DNA of 64,000 nt from Acidobacteriota bacterium (GTDB lineage: Bacteria > Acidobacteriota > Blastocatellia > UBA7656), in assembly GCA_016201275.1 (NCBI GenBank), contig JACQDB010000122.1:22822-86821 (forward strand), read 5' to 3'. The notes under the pieces were generated by a model, which was given only the letters and a program-made list of their open reading frames with translations, did no database searches and was not told where the DNA came from. Positions 1 to 9,437 of this stretch are shown one piece after another. The first letter of the stretch is position 1. Every line of letters starts with the position of its first letter. A program made the translations under genes and the position numbers.

Positions 1-86
1 ATATCGGCTGACAGTGCAGAGTAACGCTGTCAAACAACAGGATGGACAGGAATGCGCCTGGTCATCTCAACCGTTATACACATCAA

Positions 87-117
87 CAAAGGCAAGCTTC
101 ATTCAAGCTTGCCTTTG
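87..117. terminator. Hairpin, possible bidirectional terminator
   Basis: A perfect 13-bp stem (CAAAGGCAAGCTT and its complement) with a 5-nt loop lies just past the stop codon of the minus-strand gene ending at 151. Neither side carries a long T-run, so intrinsic termination is only likely. Bases 1-86 hold no gene I can support. Confidence 0.5.
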
Positions 118-150
118 TCGTTTGTGTGAAAAACGCCAGTAAAATCAAGG

Positions 151-1407
151 CTATTTTGCCATGCGTAAATTTCGCCAAGTGGTCTCCGTTATGGTATTGC
201 CTTTGTCGTCCAACGCCACCACCCGCCAGCGAAATTTTCCATCACTCGATTTTTCCTGCAACCACGAAGGCGCGTGATAACTGGCCGCGCCGGGTAATAA
301 AACCGCCGATAACACCGGCACTTCTTGAGCGTCGGCGATCTCTATGCGATAAAATGCCGCGCCGGAAATTTCCGTCCACTTGAACACGGCGCTCGGCGTT
401 TTCTGCAACACCGCGTTATCCAGCGGCGCAAGCAATTGCAAACCACTCGCTGTCGCATCAATCGCCGAGAGGCCGCCGCTGCCTATGTAATAACGCAGCA
501 CCGGCAACGAAAAACCCGCGACGCCGCCGCTTGTGGCAAGCTCTTGGCCTGCGCCCAACGCCTGCAAATCGGAGTTACCATTTTGATCTTCAACCGCTTC
601 GATTCTCAACAACACCAGATACATTCCTTCAACAGGATTTTCCAGTCGCCAGCTTTCCGGCCCCTGCAAAATAAATTTGCCGGTCGGCGGCAGATAGCTG
701 TTGAAGCGGCTGAGTTGGGTATATCGCCTTTGCGAACCGCGCTGCTCGACCGGCAAGGTGGATTCGGTCAACAGGTCGCGCTCACTTGGCAGCTCGTCGC
801 CAGGCTTGACGATTTCCCAGCGACCGCGCAATCTGCCCGATCCTGTATAAGTGATTTCGGCCTCTATTTTCGGCACTTTTTCACCGACTTTCAAAAACAG
901 CACAGGCTTGTTGAGGGCAAACGCGAGTTTCACATTGGTCAACGAAAAAGGCGCAGCCGCGCCGTTGCCCGATAAACGTATGGTCACCGGCACATATTCA
1001 TCTGCGCCGCCTGCGGGGTTGACGAAACGACGGACGTAATAAAAGGTCGCGGGTGCGCCTCGCGTCGCGTCAACGTAAGCGCGGCGCGCCACCGATGGCG
1101 GTATGGACATAATGTCCGTGTAAGTAGAATTGGCGCTCAAGGTGGATTGATTGTAGCGCACTGGCAGGCAGCCGTATTGCGTCGCCTGATTGCATTTCAA
1201 ACCGATGTCGGGAGCGGCAGAAACCACCTCGCCGCAGAAGCAACCTTCGACCGGGCGTTTATTTTTGACGTTGCTGAAGGTGAGCAAAGCCGAAGTTGCG
1301 CCCTGCGAATAGGCGTTGATATTCGACGGCGAAACTTGAATCTCCTGCGCCGCTGCGCTGGTGAGCAAGCCTGTGAAAAAGATGAGCGTGAAAACAATTC
1401 TTTTCAT
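151..1407 (-). CDS. Exported protein with C-terminal fibronectin-III-like domain
   Basis: A 418-residue protein with a clear Sec signal peptide (MKRIVFTLIFFTGLLTSAAA-Q). I chose the ATG at 1407 because GGAG lies 8 nt upstream; the frame stays open further upstream into repeat DNA. The N-terminal half has paired cysteines (GCFCG near residue 55, then two more) and beta-rich sequence reminiscent of surface-assembly proteins; the last ~90 residues have the FN3-like pattern FKWTEISGAAFYRIEIA...FRWRVVALDDKG. It is the last gene of a minus-strand run of six exported proteins. Function is not recognised; a periplasmic or surface structural role is inferred from export and fold signals only. Confidence 0.8.
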   Translation of the reverse strand: MKRIVFTLIFFTGLLTSAAAQEIQVSPSNINAYSQGATSALLTFSNVKNKRPVEGCFCGEVVSAAPDIGLKCNQATQYGCLPVRYNQSTLSANSTYTDIMSIPPSVARRAYVDATRGAPATFYYVRRFVNPAGGADEYVPVTIRLSGNGAAAPFSLTNVKLAFALNKPVLFLKVGEKVPKIEAEITYTGSGRLRGRWEIVKPGDELPSERDLLTESTLPVEQRGSQRRYTQLSRFNSYLPPTGKFILQGPESWRLENPVEGMYLVLLRIEAVEDQNGNSDLQALGAGQELATSGGVAGFSLPVLRYYIGSGGLSAIDATASGLQLLAPLDNAVLQKTPSAVFKWTEISGAAFYRIEIADAQEVPVLSAVLLPGAASYHAPSWLQEKSSDGKFRWRVVALDDKGNTITETTWRNLRMAK

Positions 1408-1479
1408 TGCGAACTCCAAAATGTGAAAACGCGTGTGAGGTGCGAGACCCGGAAGCCTCCTTGACCTCGAAGCCACTAC

Positions 1480-1621
1480 GAAGGGAAGCGGAAAGAAATA
1501 GCCTCCGGTTGAGAAGCGGTCTGTGACCGCCTGTTGAGAAGCGGTCTGTGACCGCTGGACTGGCGGTCGCAGACCGCTTCTCAACGAGAATTATGGGATT
1601 ATATTTTCTTCCCCTTCCCTA
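1480..1621. mobile_element. MITE-like element with AGGGAAG ends, copy 1
   Basis: The ends are imperfect inverted repeats: AAGGGAAGCGGAAAGAAATA at left, TATTTTCTTCCCCTTCCCT then TA at right. The interior holds two direct and one inverted copy of a 23-bp palindromic unit, GTTGAGAAGCGGTCTGTGAC-CGC (1508-1530, 1533-1555, inverted 1563-1585). The right-hand TA (1620-1621) is the TA of the stop codon of the gene ending at 1619. The same element occurs at 58096-58249. There is no room for a transposase, so it would move in trans if at all. Confidence 0.75.
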
Positions 1622-4153
1622 AAAGAACGTAAAGCTCATGCCGATGTTCAGGGTTTGAGCCTTCGTGCGAGTGTCCAGACCAAAAGCAAAGTCCCGCGCC
1701 TTCGCATAGCGATTGGCGTAGCGAATGAAGGCTTGACCTTGCAGCTTTTTGAATTTCTCTTTGCCAATAGTGAATTGATAAGACCACTGCACATCGAGTT
1801 CGAGATTGCGATTGCGATTGGTTTTTGCCGTGTCGCCCAACAACGTATGCGACAGATTCGTAGCTAACAAATTGTGTTGCGTGATGCGCCAATTGATACT
1901 GTTGGCAAAGCGAAAGGTGCGGTCGGTGCGCTGGTTTTCTATGCTTCTGGCCTGCTCCATGCTGAACTCGAAATTTAGATCAAGGGTTTTGGTAGCGTTG
2001 ATGCCGGTGGAAATCGCGTGAACGAAATTGAACAAGTCGGCTTGCTCGCGTCCGCGCTGTTGATTGTTCTGCACCGAATGATTGAAGCGATAACCGAGGC
2101 GCAGTTTGTTCAACTGCCAGTCGGAGGTGAAGCTTTGATTGGTTCCAAGAAAATCAGGTATCGCTTCGGGGGCAATCTCGAAACCGCCGTTGATGGGAAG
2201 CGCCGCGCCGAATTGATGTATGCGGTCGAGCGTGTAAGAGACTCTCGGCAGCAACGCCTTCGGTTGGTTGGCATCGCCAAAAATTGCGGTGAGCGGCGCG
2301 CCTATGGAAAAGCGTTCGGCACGCGATAAGGATTTCAATATCGAAGGCACATCGCGCAGATTATCGTGGAAGCGGATAAGCGAAAACTGCGCGAGAATTT
2401 CGCCAACATTGCCAATCAGTTCAAATTGATTTTGCGTTTTGTCGGCCTGGGTTGATGCGCCCAAACTGCGATAAAGCGGGTCAACCGTTTCGTGACGATA
2501 GTTGAAGGTCAAAGTCGCTTTGCGGGTTTTCGTCACCTCGACATCTTTCAAAATGTCGAATCCGGCTTCAAGGTAGCGAGCGTTTCTGGCCAGGTTCGGC
2601 ACTTCGACAACCGCCAGTCCTTGATTCACCAAGGGGTCTGCGGGGTTGATAAAGACGCTGCGCGCAAAACCGCCATCAACGCGCAGGCGTTGTTTCGGGT
2701 CGCTGGCGAGGATGCGAAAACCCAGGCCGCGACTGCGCTCTACATCGTTGATGCTGCTTTGCGACACACTGTTCAAAGCTTGCACATAGCCACTGAAATA
2801 CGTAGCTTCGAGGCGCAAGCCGCTGGGTCGGCTCTTGATGAATTCGACGCCCAGAGTGCCGCCCAAAATCTGGTGTTGGCGGTTGCTCAGTCCGAAAAAA
2901 TTTTCGATGCCGACAATGCTAGTGCCGTTCATCGCCGCAAGCGTCAAGTCAAGACCCTGCGGCAAAGGCAAGGTCATGGTAATGCCGCGACTGGAAAAGC
3001 TGTTGACCAGCAGGCGATTGGTTCCGTAAGCGGTATGGCCGACGAGGAATTTCGCTTTGCTGATTTGAAACTGCATCAGGTAACTGGCCAGGTCTAGGCG
3101 CGGCGCGTCGTTGCCCAATTGCCCGAAACGCAAAGCCTCCTGTTGAAAGCTGGAACCGGCGATGTCGAATTGATTTTGCGAAATGAAGATGCCGCGTGCC
3201 GCTTCGCTTTTGAACGAGCCTTGCACGGTGACATCGGAAAAGGTCGGGCGCGACGGGCGATTGGTTGCGGGGAAGTGCGATTCGGCGGCCTGCGATTTAT
3301 AGCCGATGGTCAGAGATGGGGTGAAATCAAGTTTGTCAAAGCCGCCGCGCTTACCTGTCGGTTCCGCCTGCGCGGTCGTAGTGGTTGACGCAGGCGAAGC
3401 GGTCGCGGCGTCTGTCGTAGTGCTGGAAGCGTTCGCTGTTGAACTCGAAGCGTTGGTTGTGGCGCTCGTTGTGGTTGCAGGGGGCGCGCCGTTTGTCGCG
3501 CTCGTGGGGTTTGCAGGGGGCGCGCCGTTTGTGGCGTTCGTGGTGGTGGCGCTCTCTTGATTTGTAACTGCATTGGTTACAGATGGCTTATCATTTGCCG
3601 AAGGTTTTGCGGCCTTCTCGACGGCGTTGGCGGTGGTGCCGTTTGGCGTTTCGGTTGCCGGTTTTTCAGGGTTATCGGCAATTTGGGACTCGCTTATGCC
3701 TGGCGTTTGTTGACCGGGTTTTTGATTGGCGACGCGCAAGGTGAAGCGGACGATCTCGCGCCACTCTTCAGCAGGCGAAACCAGATAAACCGTCAAAGCA
3801 TTTTCGCCCACGGGGAGCGGCAGAATTTTGCGATTGTAGGTCAGCGTCTGTTGGAAAGGCGTAAACAGACTGGTCAAATCGGTTTGCCCGATGAGGATGG
3901 CCAGGCGACCTTCAGATTTTTTCAACTCGCGGCTCAACCGCAATTCGATTTTGTCATTCGGCAGAAGGGTCTGATGGTCGGCAAGGTTAAGCGTGATTTG
4001 CAAATCGTTGGCTGGCGCGGCGGCGTGGCTTTGCACGAAAGCCTGCGCGAAGTATTCGGCTCTGGCAAAGGCCATCACGACGACCAGGCCGATGGCCAGC
4101 GCGGCAACGATTTTTTCTATGACAGACTTGGTTTTTTGACTTGCTTTGCTCAT
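1619..4153 (-). CDS. Probable outer-membrane beta-barrel protein with periplasmic N-domain
   Basis: An 844-residue protein. Residues ~14-32 form a hydrophobic signal or anchor; residues ~45-145 look like a beta-rich periplasmic domain; ~150-275 are a Thr/Ala/Ser/Asn linker of near-repeats (ATTTNATNGAPPAN); from ~280 to the end alternating amphipathic strands and turns suggest a barrel, and the C-terminus is Phe (SFTFF), as in many outer-membrane barrels. The start has GAGGTGA 8 nt upstream. It lies between exported proteins with small gaps. The stop codon TAG overlaps the end of a MITE-like element. It could be a porin-like channel, an usher-like exporter or a surface scaffold; sequence alone does not decide. 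Confidence 0.75.
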   Translation of the reverse strand: MSKASQKTKSVIEKIVAALAIGLVVVMAFARAEYFAQAFVQSHAAAPANDLQITLNLADHQTLLPNDKIELRLSRELKKSEGRLAILIGQTDLTSLFTPFQQTLTYNRKILPLPVGENALTVYLVSPAEEWREIVRFTLRVANQKPGQQTPGISESQIADNPEKPATETPNGTTANAVEKAAKPSANDKPSVTNAVTNQESATTTNATNGAPPANPTSATNGAPPATTTSATTNASSSTANASSTTTDAATASPASTTTTAQAEPTGKRGGFDKLDFTPSLTIGYKSQAAESHFPATNRPSRPTFSDVTVQGSFKSEAARGIFISQNQFDIAGSSFQQEALRFGQLGNDAPRLDLASYLMQFQISKAKFLVGHTAYGTNRLLVNSFSSRGITMTLPLPQGLDLTLAAMNGTSIVGIENFFGLSNRQHQILGGTLGVEFIKSRPSGLRLEATYFSGYVQALNSVSQSSINDVERSRGLGFRILASDPKQRLRVDGGFARSVFINPADPLVNQGLAVVEVPNLARNARYLEAGFDILKDVEVTKTRKATLTFNYRHETVDPLYRSLGASTQADKTQNQFELIGNVGEILAQFSLIRFHDNLRDVPSILKSLSRAERFSIGAPLTAIFGDANQPKALLPRVSYTLDRIHQFGAALPINGGFEIAPEAIPDFLGTNQSFTSDWQLNKLRLGYRFNHSVQNNQQRGREQADLFNFVHAISTGINATKTLDLNFEFSMEQARSIENQRTDRTFRFANSINWRITQHNLLATNLSHTLLGDTAKTNRNRNLELDVQWSYQFTIGKEKFKKLQGQAFIRYANRYAKARDFAFGLDTRTKAQTLNIGMSFTFF

Positions 4154-4279
4154 CGTCTTTCACCTCGTGGGCGAGATTCATCAGTGGTCGGCGTATGGGT
4201 ACTCAAGCAAATTGTTTTATCAGGTGGCGCGCTACAGACTCAGAGCGCGCCACTGAAGCGCAGATTATTCGTTCATTCT

Positions 4280-4999
4280 TTATTGACCTTTGCAGGTGTC
4301 GGCGAAGTGATCGGCGTCGCTTGTGCTGTCGTTGCCTTTAAGGGTTTTGATAATCAAACGCGCTCCCAAGACCAGACAAGTGAAAGTCAGAGCAAAGACC
4401 GGCGCGGCTGCCGAGGCCGGTCTATAAGCGGCGCGGGTCAAGGGAAATTCCGATGGAAATATGCCTTCGCGGTTGAAGCCAACGGCGCGTCTTTGAAAGA
4501 TCGGGTCCGCGAGAAACTGATCTACGCGGTTGAGTTGATCGGCAATGTTCGAGGTGCCGTCCAATATGTTATGCGCGCCGCCTGCCGATTGCAGTTTGCT
4601 TGCCGCTGCTGCATTTTTATTGCGAACCGCGTTCACTACGAAATTGTCTTGCTCGACATACTTGTTGGCCGCTTTCAGTTTGTTGATAATCGCCGACAAG
4701 TGGTTCTTCATGGTGTTGAGTTGCGTTTTGGCGCGCAGCAGATCGGCGCGCACGCTTTGAATTTCGGCGGCGGTGGGTTTGGCTTTGGCTTTCAAGTCGG
4801 CGATTCTGACCGGTATGCCTTCCCAGTTTTTCAGGTAATCCGACGAAGCATTGATAAACGAATCCGCATCAAGCGAGATGGCGGCCTTCAATTGTGGCGA
4901 CAGGAATTCATCAGTTGCGGCCTGGCTGTAGGAAGTGGCGAAACTCGCCAATAAGGTCAAGACCACCAACCTAGATAAGGTTTTGTGTAATCGTTTCAT
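4280..4999 (-). CDS. Exported helical protein, paralogue of the next upstream gene
   Basis: A 239-residue protein with a signal peptide (MKRLHKTLSRLVVLTLLASFATSYSQA) and a strong AAAGGAG site. The mature part is largely helical with coiled-coil character (residues ~65-115, LKAKAKPTAAEIQSVRADLL) and a hydrophobic stretch near residues 196-216. It aligns by eye with the upstream gene at 5218-5967: both share the block LxxMxxxLxxIIxKLKA in the middle and AAYRPxxxxxxFxLxxxC near the end, so the two are tandem paralogues. Family and function are not recognised. Confidence 0.78.
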   Translation of the reverse strand: MKRLHKTLSRLVVLTLLASFATSYSQAATDEFLSPQLKAAISLDADSFINASSDYLKNWEGIPVRIADLKAKAKPTAAEIQSVRADLLRAKTQLNTMKNHLSAIINKLKAANKYVEQDNFVVNAVRNKNAAAASKLQSAGGAHNILDGTSNIADQLNRVDQFLADPIFQRRAVGFNREGIFPSEFPLTRAAYRPASAAAPVFALTFTCLVLGARLIIKTLKGNDSTSDADHFADTCKGQ

Positions 5000-5217
5000 G
5001 GGTTCTCCTTTAATTCAGTTGAAAAGTAAGGTAGGGGGTCAAGGAGGAGAGAAAAGAAAAGTTTGGCGTCGCGCCTTTAGGCGGCGGCTGCCGCAAACCA
5101 TAAACCCGTCGGAAGGCGCAACGCCAAACTCCCTCTCTCCTCTTTGCTCCACTACCAAAAGTAATTTTTTCGAGTAGGGTCACGGCTGACCTTACTCGAA
5201 CGATCAGACGTGCGGCA

Positions 5218-5967
5218 TCATTCGGCGAACAACTGGCTACAGGCCGCTCCATCGGCGTCGCAAAAACAATTGACCGCGAGGATGGATTTATCCGAAGGGC
5301 CGCTGCCCGGATGAAACGCCCCGCTGATACCGCCGCGAATGTAGGCAAGGCTGCAGCGCAGATTGAATGTGAACACCACAGGCGTCGGGCGATAGGCGAC
5401 CGCAACAGCGCGTGATGCCAACAGCGAATGGTTTGGTTCAAAGAGAGAGTCTTGCGCCTGCGCTCGTATGCGGTTGCGAAGCAGGTCGAGCGGCGCGCTG
5501 ATTTCATTGGCGTTGCCGGAAAGATTTGCCGCCGTTTCCTCTAAAACTTTTTTGAAACCGTCGCGGCGAACTCTGGATTGAAATTTCGCGTCGCTGATTT
5601 TCGCCAGCACTATGGCGTCAAGATTATCGAATTGGCCTGTAGCCTTGAGCTTGCGAATGATTTCGCGCAAGGTGCTTTGCATTGCGGAGAGGCGATTCTT
5701 GAGGCTGTTGGCAAGGCGTTGATGCGTCTCGAATTCGGCGCGGGTCAAGGAAGATTGTTTGTTCAATTCCGCAACTTTTTTGTCAAACAGGCTGAGTTCA
5801 TTCACCAGACGGTCGAGCGCCTGAAGCTCGCTGATGAGATTGGCGTCGCTGGGCGGACGTGAAGCCGCTTGACTGTTGAGTAGCGGGCGGAAACCGGCGA
5901 ATAATATCAGCGCGGCGATGGCCAGCGCGAAGCTGATCGGATAGCGATTGCGTTGGTGTTTCTCCAT
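5218..5967 (-). CDS. Exported helical protein, tandem paralogue
   Basis: A 249-residue protein. The start at 5967 is preceded by AAAGGAG; the frame is open for 60 codons further upstream but without a ribosome site. A signal-anchor (residues ~10-32) is followed by coiled-coil-like helices (LDRLVNELSLFDKKVAELNK) and a cysteine-rich tail (CFCDADGAAC). It shares the REIIRKLKATGQ and AVAYRPTPVVFTFNLRC blocks with its neighbour at 4280-4999 but keeps a different C-terminus. The function is unknown; the pair probably acts in the same envelope structure as the other exported genes of the run. Confidence 0.78.
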   Translation of the reverse strand: MEKHQRNRYPISFALAIAALILFAGFRPLLNSQAASRPPSDANLISELQALDRLVNELSLFDKKVAELNKQSSLTRAEFETHQRLANSLKNRLSAMQSTLREIIRKLKATGQFDNLDAIVLAKISDAKFQSRVRRDGFKKVLEETAANLSGNANEISAPLDLLRNRIRAQAQDSLFEPNHSLLASRAVAVAYRPTPVVFTFNLRCSLAYIRGGISGAFHPGSGPSDKSILAVNCFCDADGAACSQLFAE

Positions 5968-6154
5968 GATGTTCGTCTCCTTTACGGCCAGGCTTAACTT
6001 CCGATCAGTGAGTTGAAAGTAAGCCGAAAACTCGCGGGTTCCGACCGCTGGCGATATTGATTTGCCGTCGGCCAGGTGCCTCGAGAGTAGCGGCAGTTGG
6101 CTTATCGTACAGACAGCGACAACTGCCGCAGGTTTGACCGGCTTCAAGCGCGGA

Positions 6155-6595
6155 TTACAAATTCAAGAAAGATTGACCGAAGGGTTTGAGCGTGATGGTA
6201 GCGGTGACGGTCGCTTCTACCTTGTCAATTCCGGCGATGCTGCGGAATTTGGCGATGGCACGACGCTCGCCGCCGCCGACGTTCAAGACTTCTTTGCCTA
6301 AGAGGTTGCCGCCGACATTGCGTTTGGCTCTGACTTCAACATTGAAGGCTTGGGCTTGCAAGCAAGTGTCAGGGCTGCCGAATTCCCAGGTCACTTCAAA
6401 ATCGCTGCGCCCCAGGTCGCGGACTTTGACATTTTTGACATAAGAAAAATCGCATACCCCAAAGGCAGGCGCAGGCGCGGCGGCGGCGACGGTGTTGGCT
6501 TTGACGGCGGGGTTTTCGATGCCTTTCAATCCGCTCATGGCCAGGCCCAGAGTTAATACGAATACAAATGATGCGAACATGATTTTACGTGTCAT
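6155..6595 (-). CDS. Small exported beta-rich protein
   Basis: A 146-residue protein with a signal peptide (MTRKIMFASFVFVLTLGLAMSG) and a TAAGGAG site 7 nt before the ATG. The mature domain alternates hydrophobic strands in a fibronectin- or Ig-like pattern (SDFEVTWEFGSPDTCLQAQAFNVEVRAKR) with two cysteines. The neighbouring product encoded at 6720-7157 has the same strand order (LQMQWAVNAQPPLSIKSFDAVLEV), so the two may be distant relatives. It is part of the minus-strand exported cluster. The role is unknown. Confidence 0.75.
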   Translation of the reverse strand: MTRKIMFASFVFVLTLGLAMSGLKGIENPAVKANTVAAAAPAPAFGVCDFSYVKNVKVRDLGRSDFEVTWEFGSPDTCLQAQAFNVEVRAKRNVGGNLLGKEVLNVGGGERRAIAKFRSIAGIDKVEATVTATITLKPFGQSFLNL

Positions 6596-6719
6596 TGGGT
6601 TTCTCCTTAAAAAAATTGTGTTATGGGTTGAAGGAAAGCGGTCAACGCGCCTTCCCGTTACAGTGCTGCATCTTTATGTGCCAGTCCTTGCTGAGGGAAC
6701 CGGCGTGATAAAAGACCGA

Positions 6720-7157
6720 TTAAAAATTGCCCTGTTTTATTGTGGTTTCCGTGAAATTGGCCGTGAGGGCGGCCTTGAAACTCCGCAACTCCGCACGGAG
6801 TCTGCCAGGCACAAGGTGCAGCGTCGGCACTTCAAATCGAGCTTTGCGGTCGGTGCTGCTGGCGGAAGTTTTAAAGCGTTCAATCGTGCCGTCTGCATAA
6901 GCTACTTCAAGGACGGCATCGAAAGACTTGATTGAAAGCGGCGGTTGAGCGTTCACCGCCCACTGCATTTGCAGTATGGATTTACTCTCGTTGCTTGCCG
7001 ATACGCCGAGGTTTTTCACTTCGGTGAGGTCAACCAGTGAGGCAGAAACGAAAGGTTGCGCTTGCATTTTTATGGCTGCGGCAAGCAGTATGAAAACCGC
7101 AAGCAGCAGCCCTGCACTCATCAATCGTGTTGGTTTTAAGTTGTTGTTGGTCTTCAT
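6720..7157 (-). CDS. Small exported beta-rich protein, first gene of the cluster
   Basis: A 145-residue protein starting at 7157 behind AGAGGC; an upstream in-frame extension reaches into the promoter region and overlaps the divergent gene, so I reject it. A signal peptide (residues ~12-37, ending AAIKMQA-Q) precedes one beta-sandwich-like domain with an FDAVLEVAYADGTIERF core, similar in layout to the product of 6155-6595. It is the promoter-proximal gene of the run; the 186-bp gap to the divergent gene at 7344 must hold both promoters. Confidence 0.72.
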   Translation of the reverse strand: MKTNNNLKPTRLMSAGLLLAVFILLAAAIKMQAQPFVSASLVDLTEVKNLGVSASNESKSILQMQWAVNAQPPLSIKSFDAVLEVAYADGTIERFKTSASSTDRKARFEVPTLHLVPGRLRAELRSFKAALTANFTETTIKQGNF

Positions 7158-7343
7158 AACTTGCCTCTTTTTCGCTTCGTGCTGCGAGTTTCTGTTGCTG
7201 CGACAACGCGGACTATAGGCCAAGCTGGTTTCGTCTAGCGTGGCATTTTCCGAATTCCGAAAATGCCACGCTGAAAAAAAATCATTCGTTCTATAATCCG
7301 TCGGTACAGCCGCAAAAGGCTTTTCACACGAGGGCAATGTCTT

Positions 7344-9437
7344 ATGGATCGAACCGAGAATGTTGATGCTGCTATGCACCACGCCTTGCAACTCGCTTTC
7401 TTCATACACGGCGACAAAGCGACGGCGACGCAGGTTGCCGCACAGGCATTGAGCAAACTACAGTTGGCGGCACAGGCGCAGGACAAGCGGCTCTATTACA
7501 CGCCGAGCGGTCGCGCAGCGGCGCGCTCGGCGCGCACCAAAGTCTCGCTGGGTGAACATCATCTGCTGCAACGCCTCGTTTACATCGAATCGGAAGCGTT
7601 CGAGAAACGCCGAGAGGCCGAAGGGCAGGTGGACGCGGAAGACCTGATGATTCATTTCATCAAACACCTGATGAAGATTACGCTCAAGCGCAACTCGTTT
7701 TATGTGGCGTTAGGTCTTAGCCGTCTGCTGCACAATTATTCAACGGCAGAGACTATGGAGATTTATAATTTGGTGGTGCAGGACCCTGAGCGTGTGCGCG
7801 ATGATTATTATTATCGTTCGCGCAAGGCGCGTTTGATGACCGAAATGAAAGAGCGCTTCGGTGAACTGATTAAAGCGACGCGCCAAAATCGCGGCGAAGA
7901 GCGTTTTGAATCCGATACGCTTTCCGGCCTCAGCAAGCCATTGGTCAGCGAATGCCTTGAGCAGTTCACGCCTTGGCAGACGCGCTGCATCTTGCCGGAA
8001 AAATTCGACCCGACCCGCGAGGTTATCAAAGGGTTGTCGTTTGCCAGTAAAGACCCAGATGCCGAACACGCTATCGAAGTCAATCGCTTTCATTCGCTGA
8101 TTCACCCGGATTGTTATCTGCACCTGGTTGACGCTTTGCAGTTTGATACTCCCGCCAACCGTCTGGACATCCCGCGTTTTTATCTTGCGGAGAAGGCACA
8201 GAAACCGCCGCGCAATCGCCACTCATCAAATTGGAGCGACACGGATATGGACGACATGAAAAACCATTTACGCGAACAGGCGGCGCGACGCAAAAGCTTT
8301 TCGGCCAACCTGCTACGCCTACTCGTGGACGGCGTCGAACAACAGACGATGGATTTGCGACGCGCCACACAGTCGCAACTTTATGTGCAGGGAGATGCCG
8401 AGTTGATGGAAGTCATCGGCGTCAACGGCAAGGAAGAGGTGTTGTTGGCGGTGCGTTTATTCGATGAAGCGTCGGTGAAAAATTTGCGGACGGCGATTCG
8501 TTTGGAAGGCGGACAGGAGATCGCTTTCACCTTGACGCCGAGTTTCGATTCCGTAGGCGAAATCGAAGAGATGTTGGTGGAAGTTGGCTATAGCGAAACG
8601 CATCTATGGCGGGCGGCAAGATTAGCTATGCGGCAAAGCCTGACGCGATGGAGTGAGGTGATGACGGGCGGCGCGATTGTGGGTTGGGCAAAGCCGGCAT
8701 TGGCCTTGGCGTTACTTGCGTTGTTGGTTGCAGGCGTGTGGTTTTTTGCGCGGCGCGGCAATGATTTTTCCAAGCATCAGCAACAGGCGCAGAAGGAAAA
8801 GCAAACACCCGCGTCCAACGAAAAACGCGAAGTTGCGCCGACGCCTGAGCCGAAACAAAATCAGGAGAAACCACAACAGGCGGAGAATCAAAATCCGCAA
8901 ACGCCGCCAGCAACGAAGCCGCAGGAGCCGCCGCCTGCGCCCAGACAAAATAACCGGCAAACTTCGCCGGTTGCGACTACTGATTCAAAACGCAAATCGC
9001 CAGACGTGAGCGCGCCGCGTCATCAAGTGCCGCTTGCGCCTGACCAACAAGATACCATCGCCATCGTGCCAGACACTCGCGGCAGTGTTCCTAGACCGAC
9101 CGGCTTGCTATTGCCGGAAGTGAAATCCATTGCGCTTGATGTGCAGGGCGATGAAGAGTTGAATCAGCAGTTGACGGAAAAATTAACCGCCGCCTTCGCC
9201 TCAACCAGTCGCTTCAAATTGGTCGAGCGCAATCAGGCCGACGCTTTGTTAAAGATTTTTATCAAACGTGAGAAGTCCGGCGCGGTGTTCAGTGTGCGTC
9301 TGGCAAACGATAAATTGTTCGTGATTTTCCCAATCGAAGCAAAATCCGCGAGCCGAAAATACACCGGCTCGCCCGAGGTGGTCGCCGCGAAAATCCTCAG
9401 CGATTTAGTAACCGCAAGCGGCAAACGGAAACCATAG
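7344..9437 (+). CDS. Single-pass membrane protein with large cytoplasmic N-domain and basal C-domain
   Basis: A 697-residue protein. Residues 1-180 are helical and end in DDYYYRSRKARLMTEMKERF, which faintly recalls sigma-70 region-4 proteins of this lineage (inference). Residues ~300-425 form a second soluble domain. One membrane segment lies at 446-471, followed by a Pro/Gln/Lys-rich linker (475-580) and a C-terminal domain (590-697: LPEVKSIALDVQGDEELNQQ... FKLVERNQADALLKI), which resembles the 'find the weakest/lowest lipoprotein' domains of LptE/CsgG-type proteins in pattern only. It is transcribed divergently from the exported cluster, so it may be its regulator or its inner-membrane partner. 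No family is assigned. Confidence 0.78.
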   Translation: MDRTENVDAAMHHALQLAFFIHGDKATATQVAAQALSKLQLAAQAQDKRLYYTPSGRAAARSARTKVSLGEHHLLQRLVYIESEAFEKRREAEGQVDAEDLMIHFIKHLMKITLKRNSFYVALGLSRLLHNYSTAETMEIYNLVVQDPERVRDDYYYRSRKARLMTEMKERFGELIKATRQNRGEERFESDTLSGLSKPLVSECLEQFTPWQTRCILPEKFDPTREVIKGLSFASKDPDAEHAIEVNRFHSLIHPDCYLHLVDALQFDTPANRLDIPRFYLAEKAQKPPRNRHSSNWSDTDMDDMKNHLREQAARRKSFSANLLRLLVDGVEQQTMDLRRATQSQLYVQGDAELMEVIGVNGKEEVLLAVRLFDEASVKNLRTAIRLEGGQEIAFTLTPSFDSVGEIEEMLVEVGYSETHLWRAARLAMRQSLTRWSEVMTGGAIVGWAKPALALALLALLVAGVWFFARRGNDFSKHQQQAQKEKQTPASNEKREVAPTPEPKQNQEKPQQAENQNPQTPPATKPQEPPPAPRQNNRQTSPVATTDSKRKSPDVSAPRHQVPLAPDQQDTIAIVPDTRGSVPRPTGLLLPEVKSIALDVQGDEELNQQLTEKLTAAFASTSRFKLVERNQADALLKIFIKREKSGAVFSVRLANDKLFVIFPIEAKSASRKYTGSPEVVAAKILSDLVTASGKRKP

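Noticed and set aside
1..24. Possible C-terminal end of a plus-strand gene (stop at 22-24)
   Set aside because: Only seven codons are visible; nothing identifies it.
3557..4954. 465-codon plus-strand frame
   Set aside because: It lies antisense to two exported-protein genes with good signal peptides and ribosome sites, has no family motif and no start signal.
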